A stretch of DNA of 64,000 nucleotides from the NCBI GenBank assembly GCA_940671915.1, contig CALNVZ010003433.1, forward strand, positions 20,246,735 through 20,310,734, read 5' to 3'. A program made the position numbers and the translations under genes. The DNA comes from Paracentrotus lividus. Lineage: Eukaryota > Echinodermata > Echinoidea > Camarodonta > Echinidae. Numbering within the stretch: position 1 is the first letter of the stretch; every line of letters begins with the position of its first letter. A model generated the notes under the pieces. That model had not been told where the DNA came from, searched no databases, and saw nothing but the letters and a program-made list of their open reading frames with translations. Shown in pieces: positions 24,804 through 38,000 of this stretch.

Positions 24804-27780
24804 GCCAAACTAACTTTATAGTTAAAGGGCCTCAAACTTGAAAGCATTTCATAACTGTAAAATTCTCACCTAAAAACAAATTTAACCATTTTGCTAATAA
24901 TATCGATAGGACAACATATTAGTTTCTTCTCTGCCAAGCATTAAATGTGGGTCCATCTCACATATCCGCTGTCGTGATATACAAATACCAGTAATAGCCC
25001 TGTTAAAAGTTCACTTAAATCTGCTAACCGGCCATATACATAGGCCTACTAATTTAAGCGTTACATGTATCTATATGTTTGTTTATGTGTGTCTCTACTG
25101 CAAGTGGTATACATGGAGGTACATACACTCTCGAGGGTGTTAATAATGATAACGATGTCATGCATGAGATATACTAGCAATTACTGGTCATTATTAATAT
25201 GACAATGGGATTTAGCCCCCGCTAACACGCCTCTATTTGCCAGAGGTGAAGGTCATTTCACTATCATATTTATGCAAATTAATCCTTCAGGCGTGTATTC
25301 TTTGTTCATTTTTTTTTTATGAGTTATCATTAGTATACTGCCTGAAACTTACTACACAACAGTGAATGCAAATTAATAGAGTGTGTTAAAACCTGGGTAT
25401 TATTTGCTTTACAAATACAAATCCTATTGATTTGCTACAAGAATAATTATAGGAAGTACTAAAAAATTGAAGGCATATGTAAACATCAGAAACTTTGGAC
25501 AATTTTATATCAATGTTAATCGCTACAATTGATCAATGCACGATCCATTTAAAATATGTGTAGATTGTAGTCTGATTCAAAGAAAATAAAAAAATATTCT
25601 TTGAAATATAGAGATCTATAGATGTTAGTTTCTCTTTCCTTCAATATCATTTTATGACTTTTGTTTTAAATTCAACTACGTTAGGTAAAGTTGTACCTGC
25701 AGTTTACAGAATTACCAGCTTTACCATGTTCGGTAAAGTTGTAACTGCAATTTACAGAATTATTCACCTGCTAAGTGCCAATCTTACATATAGGCCTAAC
25801 ATTTTTCACATATCTAATGCACTTTTGTCTCTTGGCATAAGTTAAGAAGTAGGCCTATTTGTTTGGCTTTTTTTTAGCAAAGGGGTAACTTTATATAACT
25901 GCTCATAGAAAAAAAAATGAAACATGCATTTCCCTATGAACACCAAGCATACTATCATCAATATTTAAGTCTGATGATTTTAATATCCTATGAACTATCT
26001 TGACCTTTTCATCTTTCTCTCTAACTACAATATACAGGAAGGCATCATAGCTTCTCCAATGCACACAGAACATGCTCTGAACAGACAAACATTGATTTTT
26101 CAGCATGAGCCTGATTTGAATTTACAACGCTATTATTTGAGGACAATGTATTTTAACGATCCTGCACTTACGTTCTTTTATTTGATTCAGTGACCCATGA
26201 CTATTATGTAACGCCCATATAAAAGCATTAGCTTTCCCTTCTCGGAATGCTAACGGCCATGTACATTGGACACAAGAACCAAGAATATACATGTATCTAA
26301 ATTTCTTCGGGGAAATAGATGGATATGATATAGAATGAGGATATTAGGGAATAAAAAATACAATCAAAAAGTGTGAAATGCTATATATAAGCTTTTACTA
26401 GTCCCCAAATAATATACAAAATTGGGCTCAGAGGAATAAGAGGGAATATACTTCCTTTTAAGTTATGTCACCTTCAATGTTCGCTTATATTTAAAATTAA
26501 TATTTTCCAAAAAATAACCAAAAATATTCTGGTACAAGTTAAAAAAAGATATTGTATACAACCCAACCCCAGGTCCCGATTATAATGAAGAATCATATAC
26601 ATTCCACATGACCAACCAAGCAAGCTTGTTATTCAAGCTAATCCCATTCAAATTGCCCATTTTTCTCTTGTAAATGCTTCTGTAATTTGGCATCATTTTC
26701 GAGCCTCAATAACTCTGAAAAGAACCCAAACCCTGAACAGCTTCTGTCAAAAGATTAATGTGGGTTGTAAAAGACCAAATTGAAGTGGGTGAAAATATAC
26801 TGGTTGTAGGTTCACAAAAGTATGTCAACATATATATACATGTATTGTGAAAAGGAAAATATAAGGTACTTGTATAAAGTGGATTGCAATTTGACAGATA
26901 TAGGCTTTTGTAGTCACCAATCTGTGCACTCTCTTGCTACTGTTATTTGCCCGTTTTGGAACACAATTGGTGTTGCATATTTCAAACTGTTTACAGAGTA
27001 ACATTTCAATACGCACACAAGTAATCTATCCTAATATGACATGGTATATAATGTGTGCATATTTTATTGCTGGACAAAAATCTGTATGCAGTCATAAACA
27101 TCACCTTTGAAACGTCAAATCATGGAATGGCATCAAATTACTTAAAAAGTCAATATCGTCGATTCATCATTGTAGAATATGCCAACACATTTCAAGTTCA
27201 TCCAGTATACTATTTACCTGACCATACTTCACTCTCTCCCCCCCCCCCTGAAAAAGTGTGACATTTTATCTATATATTTGTGTTGTCATGACATTGTGAT
27301 GTATCACCTACTGATCAGAGTTATAGATCAGCCTGAATTCTTATTCTAGCTGATAAATTTCAATAGATATTTTTCTTCGTTATCTTCCTCAATTAAACCA
27401 AAGATGTTAGAAATTTAGTTTTTAAATACATGCATACCTGAAAAGGCCAGAAATGGGAGAATGTTAGTCCTGAAAACTGGCATTGATGCATCTTTATCTC
27501 TTTGTCATTAAAACAAAAAAATCAAACATAAACACCTAAAAATGTAAATAAACATGAATTTAAACTTTGGTTAATGGAGTGCAATCAAGATCCACTCTTC
27601 ATAAAATAAATCAAATAAGAGAACTAGAAAAGAAATTCCACAGCCCCCATACATGACCACAGATGACATGCAAATGAATGCTCTATTACTCCCACACAGC
27701 TATTGGAGAACTAGACATAAGCGACCATATAAGGTAATTGTTTCATATCTATTTTGCAAGATAAACATGTTAGTCATGTC
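24804..27780. other. Gene-free stretch
   Basis: No supported exon. Short frames here are AT-rich and lack recognisable domains. Scattered TAGGCCTA and TACATGTA words occur. Confidence 0.5.
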
Positions 27781-28070
27781 AGTACCTTGAGGGTTTGATA
27801 GACCACACCTAGTTATCCGCTTTATGAAGGGAGTGTTTACTTGCTGTTTGGTCTACAACCTGTTTATAGTCAAAGACCCAATTGGTCTAATATCATCTGG
27901 TTGACACCAAGTTTGTTGACTATTCTTATGTTGGTACTTTGAGGGTTTTATAGACCACACCTAGTCATAAATCCACTTTACGAAGGGGGTGTTGACTGCT
28001 GTTTAGTCTACAAGCTGTTAGTCTAATACCCCTTGATTTGCACTCAGTTTGTCTATTATCCATTTATGGC
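27781..28070. repeat. Tandem duplication, about 152-bp unit
   Basis: GTAC(C/T)TTGAGGGTTT and the following TAGACCACACCTAGT occur at 27782 and again at 27934. The second copy is shorter and diverged. TTGGTCTA-type words in both resemble those of the hAT-like elements at 45.9 and 53.9 kb, but no ends could be defined. Confidence 0.7.
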
Positions 28071-30339
28071 CTATTTCCATTTGGTCTATATATCCTATAT
28101 AAATTCCATGATCTTATATCATCAGATCCTTTAAAGTATTTCGATAAGTTGAATATATTTCAACATCTGGAAAATTGACAAAATAAACATGGATTTAGGG
28201 CCTATTACAAATATATGTATGGAACAAAAACCTGTAGATAGTACATGGGATGGATGTATCTATAGGTAGAGGCTACCGGTAATGAGAAAAGGCAAGAAAT
28301 GGTTTTAAACCAAATGGTAGTTAAATCTTATTCAATAAGGACATTTTTTATAAGTTTCCCTTGATTCAGCAAAAATTAATTTTCTGTTTTGGGGATTTGA
28401 GAGTTCAGCTTTTCAGCTGGTTTCAGCTTTTTGGGTTTTGATTATCAGCTTATTTTAGCTTTCCTCTAGTATAAAAGTATAGAAGCCCTTTTTTCAGCTC
28501 CTTTTATCTTTTATCAGCTGCTTTTATTTGTGGTCATTCATACCCCTGCTGTTTAAAAACCGAAGATTATCTTCATAAATAGTTTGAGAAAAGTAAGTCA
28601 GCACCTTGACCAATCAATTGCCCTGTAACTCACTTAGCGGCAGTCAGACCTAACCCAGTTAAAGGTTATTTGATAATTGGATAATTCCACCTCCACTCCT
28701 TGCTAAGTAGTTATTTATCAGCGGTCCATCAGTCAATATAGTTTCAACCCTTTTAACAAATAGAATAATCTTAGGCCCACATTAAGAGTGTAATGAACCG
28801 TCTACATAATGTTTGGGTCCAAAGTTAAGTTATCTACTTGAGAGGTTTTGATGCGCAAAATAGCATAAATGTCCTGCACCTTGAACAACTTGCGTGGGTC
28901 ACAAAGTTATCATTGAATTTTTTTATTTTTTTTGGTAATATGATCTTTATCCTAATTGTTTGTTTAAAGGAATATAGTTAAAGAGATAGAGCAAGAATGT
29001 GGAAAGTTTGTTTAATTTAGTGACCTTACTGTATACCTGTATTTCACATTTAACTAGAAACATTTGGCTATGATTCAGTCTTATAGTGTTTCGATCAGCT
29101 CTGATTATTTACTTTTGAGACCAGCCTTTCATAACGTCACTGCCATCGAAAGACTTGATTCAGATTCAAACCATGGTTCGATCAGTCAGTTTGAAGGCAA
29201 ATGTAGAGAGCTGACCGTGAACGGTAACACCTCCCGACACCCAGCCCCAGTTGTTGTATTCTGTGTGGGTGGGTCGGTTGCCATAGCCAGGTTACCCCTT
29301 GTTTCCGTTACCAATTTAAATTGGCCCCTTCTTGGTTTCCTGTCAAAAATTGCCTCTCATGTTTTCTGAATGAATGACACATTTCGGTTCCTATCTAGAT
29401 GACCTTTCAAAGGTAAAGGCATGTGCGTTACCCCTTTGCATACCGCAGAAAAAAGGCAGGATTACCTTCAAACAACTACGTGTAAGAATGACTCTTCCCC
29501 CCCCCCCACATAGATACCTGGTACATGTATATTAAATGACTAGACATTTTTGTTCTCTTTAAAATAGGCCTTAGATATATTTTATGGAGAATTTTCTACA
29601 GCTTAAGGATACCTAACATAGCTTTTAAGAATGCAGCATCAGAACTTGAAAACAAACTTCCAAACTTATGGAGTCCCCAAATATGAAGGCTCTCTGAAAA
29701 AAAAATTGTCTATTCTTTCAGCATCTTTTCAAAAACCACGTTTACATTTAGCTACATTTCATTCTCTATTTTCCCTTAAAAGAAGACTCTAGACTTAAAT
29801 TCCAATGATTTACAATGTAGATTTAACAAGTACAACACTGGAAATTTCAATAAAATCAGATAAAAATAATGAAGTTATGATTTTATAATTTTTTGCATTT
29901 TTTTAAATGTAGTCTCGTGCATATTCAATGAGCAAGCTGATCATGTCCTCCACTTTATTACGTTATTATCAAATTTTTTTCATACATACAGCAATAATGA
30001 TCTTCAACATTCCATAAGGAGTCATGCCTGTATTATATTTTTGGAGCAAAAAATTTGAATGAATGTTATTTCATATTAGCCTAATGAATTGCTAGTTTGG
30101 TAATCATACTCATATAGGCTACTGTCTTGATTTTGGCAATATTTCAGCATGTTGTTGAATTTGCGACTGATTGCCGATTCACAAAATACACAAAAATATA
30201 ACCTCCGCATAAGGCCGCACAATATATAGCAGCAACAAATTAACTCCATCTCATGAACATATATCACAACATAGAATGTCAGCTAAAGAATAATCATCAG
30301 CAATGGCACCAGAACGGCAGCAGATATCATGCAAAATTT

Positions 30340-30374
<35 letters not shown>

Positions 30375-31000
30375 AAATAGAAGCTGTAAGTACAACCAGC
30401 AAATCAGTCATATGTAGGCCTACAATCATGACAATGTCAAGTTTAGTATTGACTATTGCTGCAAATAGTTCTATAGGCCTATCATCTAGCTTGTTAAGAT
30501 GACTCAATTAATTTGTTATCATAATAATATGATAATGCGCCTTGAGCACTCTACAGAGTGGATACGTGGGCAATACAAATCACATAATTATTATTATTAT
30601 TATTAATTATGCTAATTGCAATGATATGATTGTAAATCAACTAAACATGCAGAGAGCCAGAAAAGGTGTTATCATTAATATCCTAAACTTGATAATTCCT
30701 TTTTTTTAAATTTCATTCTGGCTTTAAGGAAAAATATATGATGTGAACACCAATCATAACTGAATGCAATTACACCTGTCATTTCATGCTGAGATGGCAT
30801 GCAGTCGTCTGCACAGCCCGTACAGTACACACTTTATACATACAGATCGAGCAAATACAAAAACTACCCATCTCATATTTCATCATTCATCGACATTTCC
30901 ACGCACAAAAAAACAAAAACAAACAAACAAATTATTACATTTTCTCCCGACATGCCACACTTTCATACTTCACATACAAAATGAATCAAATATAAATCAC
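28071..31000. other. Gene-free stretch
   Basis: It contains a CAGCTTTT-rich patch (about 28400-28530), a 101-codon plus frame at 29064-29369 with no recognisable domain, and a homopolymer A tract (about 30345-30372). None is supported as a gene. Confidence 0.45.
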
Positions 31001-31029
31001 AAATCATATAAGCATCAAGAGCTTTGCTT

Positions 31030-31260
31030 ACCTTTTACAAGATGACTCAAATTGGAGAGATATATGAACTGAGCAGCAGTCACAATCTCCGGATCATTCG
31101 GAATGCGATAACAGGTGGTGATGATGGTGGCACGCGACGAATAGATCAAGCTGTGCATTTCACCGCACACAGGTAGCATGCTGGCGATAGCTGCTACCTC
31201 TGCGATCGAATGCGATCGTGATTGAGGATAGTTTCTTTTTAGGCTCTTGGAGAAAATGGG
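31030..31260 (-). other. Possible first exon of an unidentified minus-strand transcript
   Basis: The minus strand is open over this stretch, locally richer in GC and CpG than its surroundings, and ends in a good splice donor (AAAAG before GTAAGC, near 31030). The predicted peptide matches no family I recognise, and no partner exon was found downstream. It could equally be a 5' untranslated exon or chance. Confidence 0.25.
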
Positions 31261-32119
31261 ATAGGCTGTTCGATTGACATGTATACTCATTAAACTGTTT
31301 ACTGGTAAATTTATATTTTGAATCAGACATATGTTCCACGGTGATTGTCAAAAATGATCAAATGTAAAAATTGTTCAGAGAAAAATACAATATGCTATTT
31401 TATAGGCCTATTTATTTTTATGTCAAACCTAAACATTCACATTAGTCATCTCAGAAAATTGTGGTGCTACATCCCCGTATAAGCGTTAGCGGCCTCCCCT
31501 TTTTCCACTCCTACTAGGCAACTTACCAAAAGAAAGCTGTGGGCCGCTGTGTGAAAGCCGCATAGCAGCATTTTAGATAGGCTGTACTAATCCCCACCTG
31601 TTAAAGTTAATGGAAGAATAATAGCATAGAATTTATTATAGAATATAGCGGCTGTCTTTACCTTTTGGTAAGTCGCCTTACGCCCCTGGATCCGCCACAC
31701 TGTTCTGGTTTCTAAATTTTTATGTAAAGCTTTCTGTCAGAAAATAATTGTTTTCTTCTGAAACTGGTATTAAAGTTTTTAAAGAGTTCCACAATATGAA
31801 ATAAAATTAAATAACTTTAGCTTTCTAAGTTCAGTATCGATTAATGTTTTATGTTTTCATGTTTTATATTTATTCCACATCGATTTTTTATTTTCTTTTT
31901 TAATCTATTTCTAACAAGTATCGCCTTTACTAGCTTGGGTTTTGTGGATATGCATGCGATATGAAGACCAAGGAGATATAACAGTGTGTCTCCTTGATGA
32001 AGACATCTAGGTCTACTGCTATCATCCTGGCAGCAATAATCTAACAAAACAACCTGTAAAAGTCTACTTGTTTAATCGATATAAATGTCTCACCCGTTTT
32101 CTTTAGTGGGAGTGGCACT

Positions 32120-32467
32120 TTATGCTCTCCCGGGATGTTCTCCCTCTACTCCTCTTCCCACAACCTCCTCCTTTTTTCTTTCTGTTATTCTCTCTTTCCT
32201 CCCCCTCCCTCTCTATTTCTTTTCTTCCCCTCTCTCAAAACACCTATTTCATTCTCTATTCCTCTCTCCAACCCCTCTTTCATTATCTCCATGTTTGTCT
32301 CCCAAAATATCTTTCATTCTCTCTCCTCTCTGAACCCGGCCCTCTTTCATTCTCTCCAACATTTCATTCATTCTCTCTCTCTCCAACACTTTTCATTCTC
32401 TCATTAGACTCTCTCCTCCCCTCTTCTCTCTCTATCGCTCTCTCCTTTTTCTCCTTCCCATCCCCCC

Positions 32468-32521
<54 letters not shown>

Positions 32522-32550
32522 TCTCTCTCTCTCTCTCTCTCCTCCAATTT
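32120..32550. repeat. Polypyrimidine tract with (CT)n microsatellite
   Basis: More than 400 bases are nearly all C and T on the plus strand, ending in long CT runs around 32478-32540. The 149-codon Ser/Leu/Phe-rich frame through it is an artefact of composition. Confidence 0.92.
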
Positions 32551-33008
32551 TATTCATCTATGTTAATCTAAAAAAAAATATTATTATTATTATAATAAAG
32601 GGAAAAAAGGGAAAAGAAAAACTCAAATCCCATTTTGATTTTTCTTCTAATCCACACAAAATACATTGATCTTATAAAGTATTTAACACACTCATGAAAC
32701 AAAACACATGGAGAAAAAAAGTATGTCGCAAAGTGTATTGCAATTTATTCAATTGAAAAGTTTGGTTTAAATTCATCATTGAGATGTAAGGCATTGTACA
32801 CCACATATTAAATATATTTACCTCATCAATTGCACCTCATGTTAAAAAATATCAAAATATATTAATATATCAGAAAATACAATTTATAAAAAGAATATAT
32901 GCTCTAAGTAAAATACAAAATTGGATGGCTTCGGAAACATATCACAACCAAATTTTAACACAATTACAATTGTACATGCATATACATAGCCTTATTCATA
33001 AACATATA

Positions 33009-33180
33009 CAGTGGAAATTCGTTATAACGAGATCTGATATAACGAGGGTCTTGATATAACGAGGTAATTTTGCTGGTCCCAGCTCTTTGTAGTCCTTTGA
33101 TTTTTCACCTGATATAACAAAATTCCCGATATAAGAAGTTAACTTATATGGTCCCGAGGACCTCGTTATAAAATGGTCTT
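33009..33180. mobile_element. pogo/Tigger-like element fragment
   Basis: CAGTGGAAATTCGTTATAACG after a TA, repeated TATAACGAGG words, and an inverted CCTCGTTATAA near the right end resemble the ends of Tigger/pogo elements. No transposase frame. The right boundary is approximate. Confidence 0.45.
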
Positions 33181-34172
33181 GCCCTAAACCTGATAAAATT
33201 AAATGCCTGTAATATTTTTGTATATTAAATTTTATTTCTTCCCCCTTTTTTTTTTTTTTCAATTCTTGTTTTCATAAAATTTTATGAGATTTATTAGCAA
33301 ACAGCACCTATATCGCTATCTTAGAGTAACCTTTCACTGAGAAAGAAAAAAAGGGTAAACTGATTTTAAAATTTTCTCATCAGTTTTCCACATTCCATTC
33401 TAAGACAAGCATAGTAACCGTTAGGCTGTAACGGGTATATTGAAGATAGTTGGATTATGATTGAAAATAAAGAGAATATACTAGAATAAATACAAGATAC
33501 ACCACACACACACACACACATATATGATAATGCTGATTCCATCACTACAGCAGAAGACATAACTAGTAAACATAAATGTTAATAACATTCAATATACCAT
33601 TCATGACTCTTACATGTATATCATGGGTACATAGAAAGATAGATACATATTGTAAGATAATTGCTAAGTGTCCTAATAAAGAGTAATGGCATTGTTTGTT
33701 AATGGTTCCTTAGAAGAAAATATAACATACATTTTTAAAGTATGATGTAAAAATAATGAAATTATTAGTACTACATTGCATTGTAAGTAATGCATATTGC
33801 AAGATCAAAAAACAAGATAATTTGTTAAGGCTAAGGTTATGGAAATTTGGTTTCCACCTGCATAATAACAATAATACATTTCAATACAAATAGAATAGTA
33901 TCATAGGCACTTATGAATAAATCGTGAGTTGGCAACATACAAATCTATTATGAGTTGATATAATAAACATGCATATTTGGAGATTCTGTAATAATTACAT
34001 AATATTTAGACACTGAGAAATGAACGTCATGCCTACTCTTCTGCCTTTTTCCATTGATGAAATATTCAAGCTAAAAAATATCACAAGAATTCTGAAAGTA
34101 AGCTATCACAAATTTCCCCACTTATTCAACAATCGCGGAAAATATCTGAACGTAAACATTTTGACTTGAATA

Positions 34173-34355
34173 CTGTATAAGCCAATATTTTCGCGTCCAG
34201 ATATTTTCGCGATTTTGGACTAGTTGGGGAAATTCGCGAAAGCAAAACTTCGCGATTTTGGTGATGACTTCATAACTATAAATAGCCTTGTATTGAAGTG
34301 GAAATTTTTCGCGATGACCGACTCGCGAAATTCGCGAAAATAACCACTTATACAG
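34173..34355. mobile_element. TA-flanked palindromic MITE with CGCGAAAA ends
   Basis: The left end CTGTATAAGCCAATATTTTC pairs with the right end (...CGAAAATAACCACTTATACAG), with TA on both sides (34171-34172, 34356-34357). TTCGCGA words repeat inside. It lies just downstream of the transporter gene's 3' end. Confidence 0.8.
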
Positions 34356-34813
34356 TAGTAATTATTATATTAGCTTACATTCTATTTTCAAACATCAATG
34401 GCACCATTATAAATGTTATAACATGATTGTGTCATTCATGTTACAAATATAAAATGTTCCAAAGATCAATAAATATTTGTATATATAAAAAATATAAATT
34501 CATAACAAAATTATTGGCTGAAAATTCTATACGGCATATCAAAAGTACTGTTATATGATGGAGAGTAGATCTTGAGTATGACTAATCTAAGTTCATTAAT
34601 AATAAAAGGCAAACAGGTTTTTGATGTAAACGTATTTCAGTCATAAGATATAACCTGTGGCAGGGGATATGATGAAAAATGTGAGCTAAAAAAAAAAACA
34701 CATCGTTCCCTGATTTGAGTTGAAAGATGCAAGAGTAACAAAGTGCAAAATAAAAATATTCTAAAATATCATCATTTGCATATAGATAAAAAATGCAATA
34801 TTTCAGGCTAGGA

Positions 34814-35082
34814 TTAGGAATAACAGTTCTCCACCGCCCTATTCTCATGCTGTTTTTCTTTGGGGAGCAGCGTTTCCGTCTCAGAGTGATACGTATACTC
34901 CACCTCAGTCGGGGGCTTGCCGTTCGAGGTATCGAGACTCCCACGCTGACCTTTGACCTTAACGTATCGGTACCTGTGTGCAATGACCAGAAAGACTGCA
35001 AAGTCGAGAAGCATCAAGCCCGCTAGGAGGAAGTAGAAGTATTCCAGATATCCATCGTTGATTTCGTCTGGAAGCCATGTAT
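34814..35082 (-). CDS. SLC15A4: Transporter coding exon 8 (C-terminus and stop)
   Basis: Acceptor AATATAG before 35082. The exon encodes the last membrane segment (YFYFLLAGLMLLDFAVFLVI) and a cytoplasmic tail of about 50 residues with a TETLLP sorting-like motif. Stop TAA at 34814-34816. It joins exon 7 through a split codon. Confidence 0.9.
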
Positions 35083-38000
35083 CTATATTGAACAGGATAA
35101 AATGAAAAGTATGTCAAATTATTGGTCAACCACTTCTCACTGAATTTGACAAAATTAACCTCAGGTTTTTGAAGTTATTGAGGAAGATGTAGAAGTAATC
35201 CAGGTATCTGTAGATTATTTTTTCTTGAGGCCATGTATCTGTCTCTCACAAGATTAAATAAAAAGTTATATCATCAGACACTTACGTTGAGTTACGTCCA
35301 GCGTTGCTCAAAAAAAAAATTGTTTTTCTCTGGATCCCCATGGATGCCTTCCCATCATAGTCAGCATTGGAAACGTGCTAATTTCGTTTATCCAATAAAA
35401 AAAAGAAATACATAAGAAATGATAGAATGGAAAATGAAAACCTAACTAAGCGTATATGTCTGTAGCATTAAGGAAGATCATGCGCAACTCAGCCCGGTTG
35501 ACACTTGCACGCATTGTGATTCCCGCATAGTTTGCGCACGGGCGAGAATCATGCGTGCCAATGCAGTGATCATGCGTGCCAGCGTTCACGCATGGCATAA
35601 CTATTCGTAACATATCCTTGTCAATGCGTGCCATCAAATGGCACGCACTGGACTTGATGCGGAGCAAGTGTTGGGCCAAAATGCGTTCAAGGGGTTTTAA
35701 TAGCTGTGATCTATCTGGTTGTGTTTAGCACTTCAAAATAGCCCTGCCTACATGTAATTGTTTTATAGTCAATGCTCTTAATTTCAATATAAGTTTAGAA
35801 TTGTTACGGTAATGATTGGTACCTAGTCGCAGAAAATCAAGTCAATGTCAAGAGAGGTATATATATATTGGTATGTGTAATCATAAAATATGCTTTTAAA
35901 CAGTGCTTACGGGTTAATATCCTTTTTTTTTTAAAGAGCCTATACTCTTTCAACAGGCCGTTTTGTAAAATAACCAAATTTGTTATTGAAAAACAAAAAG
36001 TGTTCATAGCGCCGGTAGTTCCTAATTACGATCCGCCATAAACAATATAATTTCATACACTTATGTTGATAATCTGATATTTCATTGCATAGGTACCATT
36101 GCGTGTCTTGAAGAAAGATGAGACAAAAACTGCTGATATGGTCGACATTCTCCAGAGCTACCATGATTACGTACCGTGCAAGTAAGATGGAAAACCTGTC
36201 ACCACTGTGCTCTTTGGAGATGGACTCAGTTGCGACCGAGCAAGGGATTCACAGAATGCCAGGATAAACTTGACAATGTCTTGGGACCGTCTGGAAGGTC
36301 TACATCCAACAATCCAGGAATGGCACAAACATGGCCCTCTGTTAGAGGTATTCATATTTATATATAACCTGCAATAGGCCTAATTTAATGTTGTATTTGG
36401 ATGCTTCTAAAGCAATAATAATGAAAGTGACAAAATGATGCACGTGTTTTGTTTTGTTTTGTTTTGTTTTAGTTTTGTTCTTTATAAAGAAGGGATGTAC
36501 AGGGCTCATAATAATACTAGTAGTGTAATTTATTTTATTTTTTTTCTCGGCTCATAGTTTGCACCTTTATCACTGGTGACTTATTCATTGATATCAATAA
36601 AAAATTTTCACTTATTTTGATCTAGGATACCTACAAGTTGCTGTATGATGTGCGCAGTTCAAGGGATGTTGGGACACTCAGCTACATCAAAAACAAGTTT
36701 CGCCATCAGAAACTAGACAAAGTGATGCACACCTTCAACACCACCAGACTTATTGCAACTTTCCACGGAAGCATATGTGGTTACCCCCGCCTGTGTGCAC
36801 TTGGGTATCGACGATCCAAGAAAGATGCACAATGTTCCAGAAGGAAGAGACAGATTACCTTATTTTCAAGGTGTTTTATCCTCAGTGGTGGAGATTGCGT
36901 TCCAGCACTTGGAAAAATCTGTGAACGAGAACAAGGGGTATCCATGCTGCGTATGTAGAACTGATATTGAGGATGACATGATTGGTTGTGATAACTCTTC
37001 ATGTCTTCATAGTTGATTTCACCTTTCTTGCATAAATATGGCACCAGAAGATGTACCAAAGGAAAAATACTTTTGTTCCACAGAATGTTCTCAAGCAGCA
37101 CAGAATTGAAGTGGAATTGTCCATACTACTGATGAGGACCATATATTTCAGTACTCCCGAGCATGGCTCTTTTGGGGTCTTGGAGAGCGGGCACGGTACG
37201 ATGCCATTAGAGAAAATGATGGCGACTGCATGATTAGTCATTGGCAGTTTGATATGGTGGAGTTTCAGGAGAGACATCACCTGAAGTATTTCATTGAGGG
37301 TTTCAATTTGATCACTGATATGAATGGAGGAGTGTCACAGCGCATGGCGCAACAGATGAGATGGAATCGAACTGTCAACACTATTGGAGGTGCAGGGCAA
37401 AACATTTCCATGGACCTAGCGATGGAACACTTGAATTAGGAGTTTGACTCTATAAGTGTCAAGGGCCGTTTTAATCGGCCATAAATATGCTGCCAGGATG
37501 TCACGGCCGTTATAATCGGACGTATGTTTGATTGACAAATACTCGTGAATGGGCGGTACTAGCTTTGTGAAATGCAATCTGTGATTGGCCAACATATCTG
37601 TGTACCAATACAACAGAAAATAAAATAGAAAGAGCCTATACTCTTTCAACAGGCCGTTTTGTAAAATAACAAAATTTGTTATTGGACAACAAAAAATCAA
37701 CAAAGTGTTCATGGCACCGGTAGTTCCCAATTACGATCTGCCATAAACAATATAATTCATAGACTTATGTTGATAATCTGATATTTCATTGCATAGGTAC
37801 TATTGGTGTCTTGAAGAAAGATGAGACAAAAACTGCTGATATGGTTGATATTCTCCAGAGCTACCATGATTACGTACCGTGCAAGCAAGATGGCAAACCC
37901 GTCACCACTGTGCTCTTTGCAGATGGACTCAGTTGCGACTGAGCAAGTGATTCACAGAATACCAGGATAAACTTGACAATGTCTTGGGACCTTCTAGAAA

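Noticed and set aside
29064..29369. 101-codon plus frame
   Set aside because: No domain, signal peptide or splice evidence; length is within chance for this composition.
31459..31706. Possible TIR element (gtggtgctac ... ggatccgccacac)
   Set aside because: The ends match only loosely and no target duplication could be found.
32122..32571. 149-codon plus-strand frame rich in Ser, Leu, Phe and Pro
   Set aside because: It runs through a polypyrimidine/CT microsatellite tract. All frames are open because the sequence lacks purines, and no domain is present.
34582..35001. 139-codon minus frame over the transporter's last exon
   Set aside because: Overlaps exon 8 in a different frame; the conserved transporter C-terminus is in the other frame.
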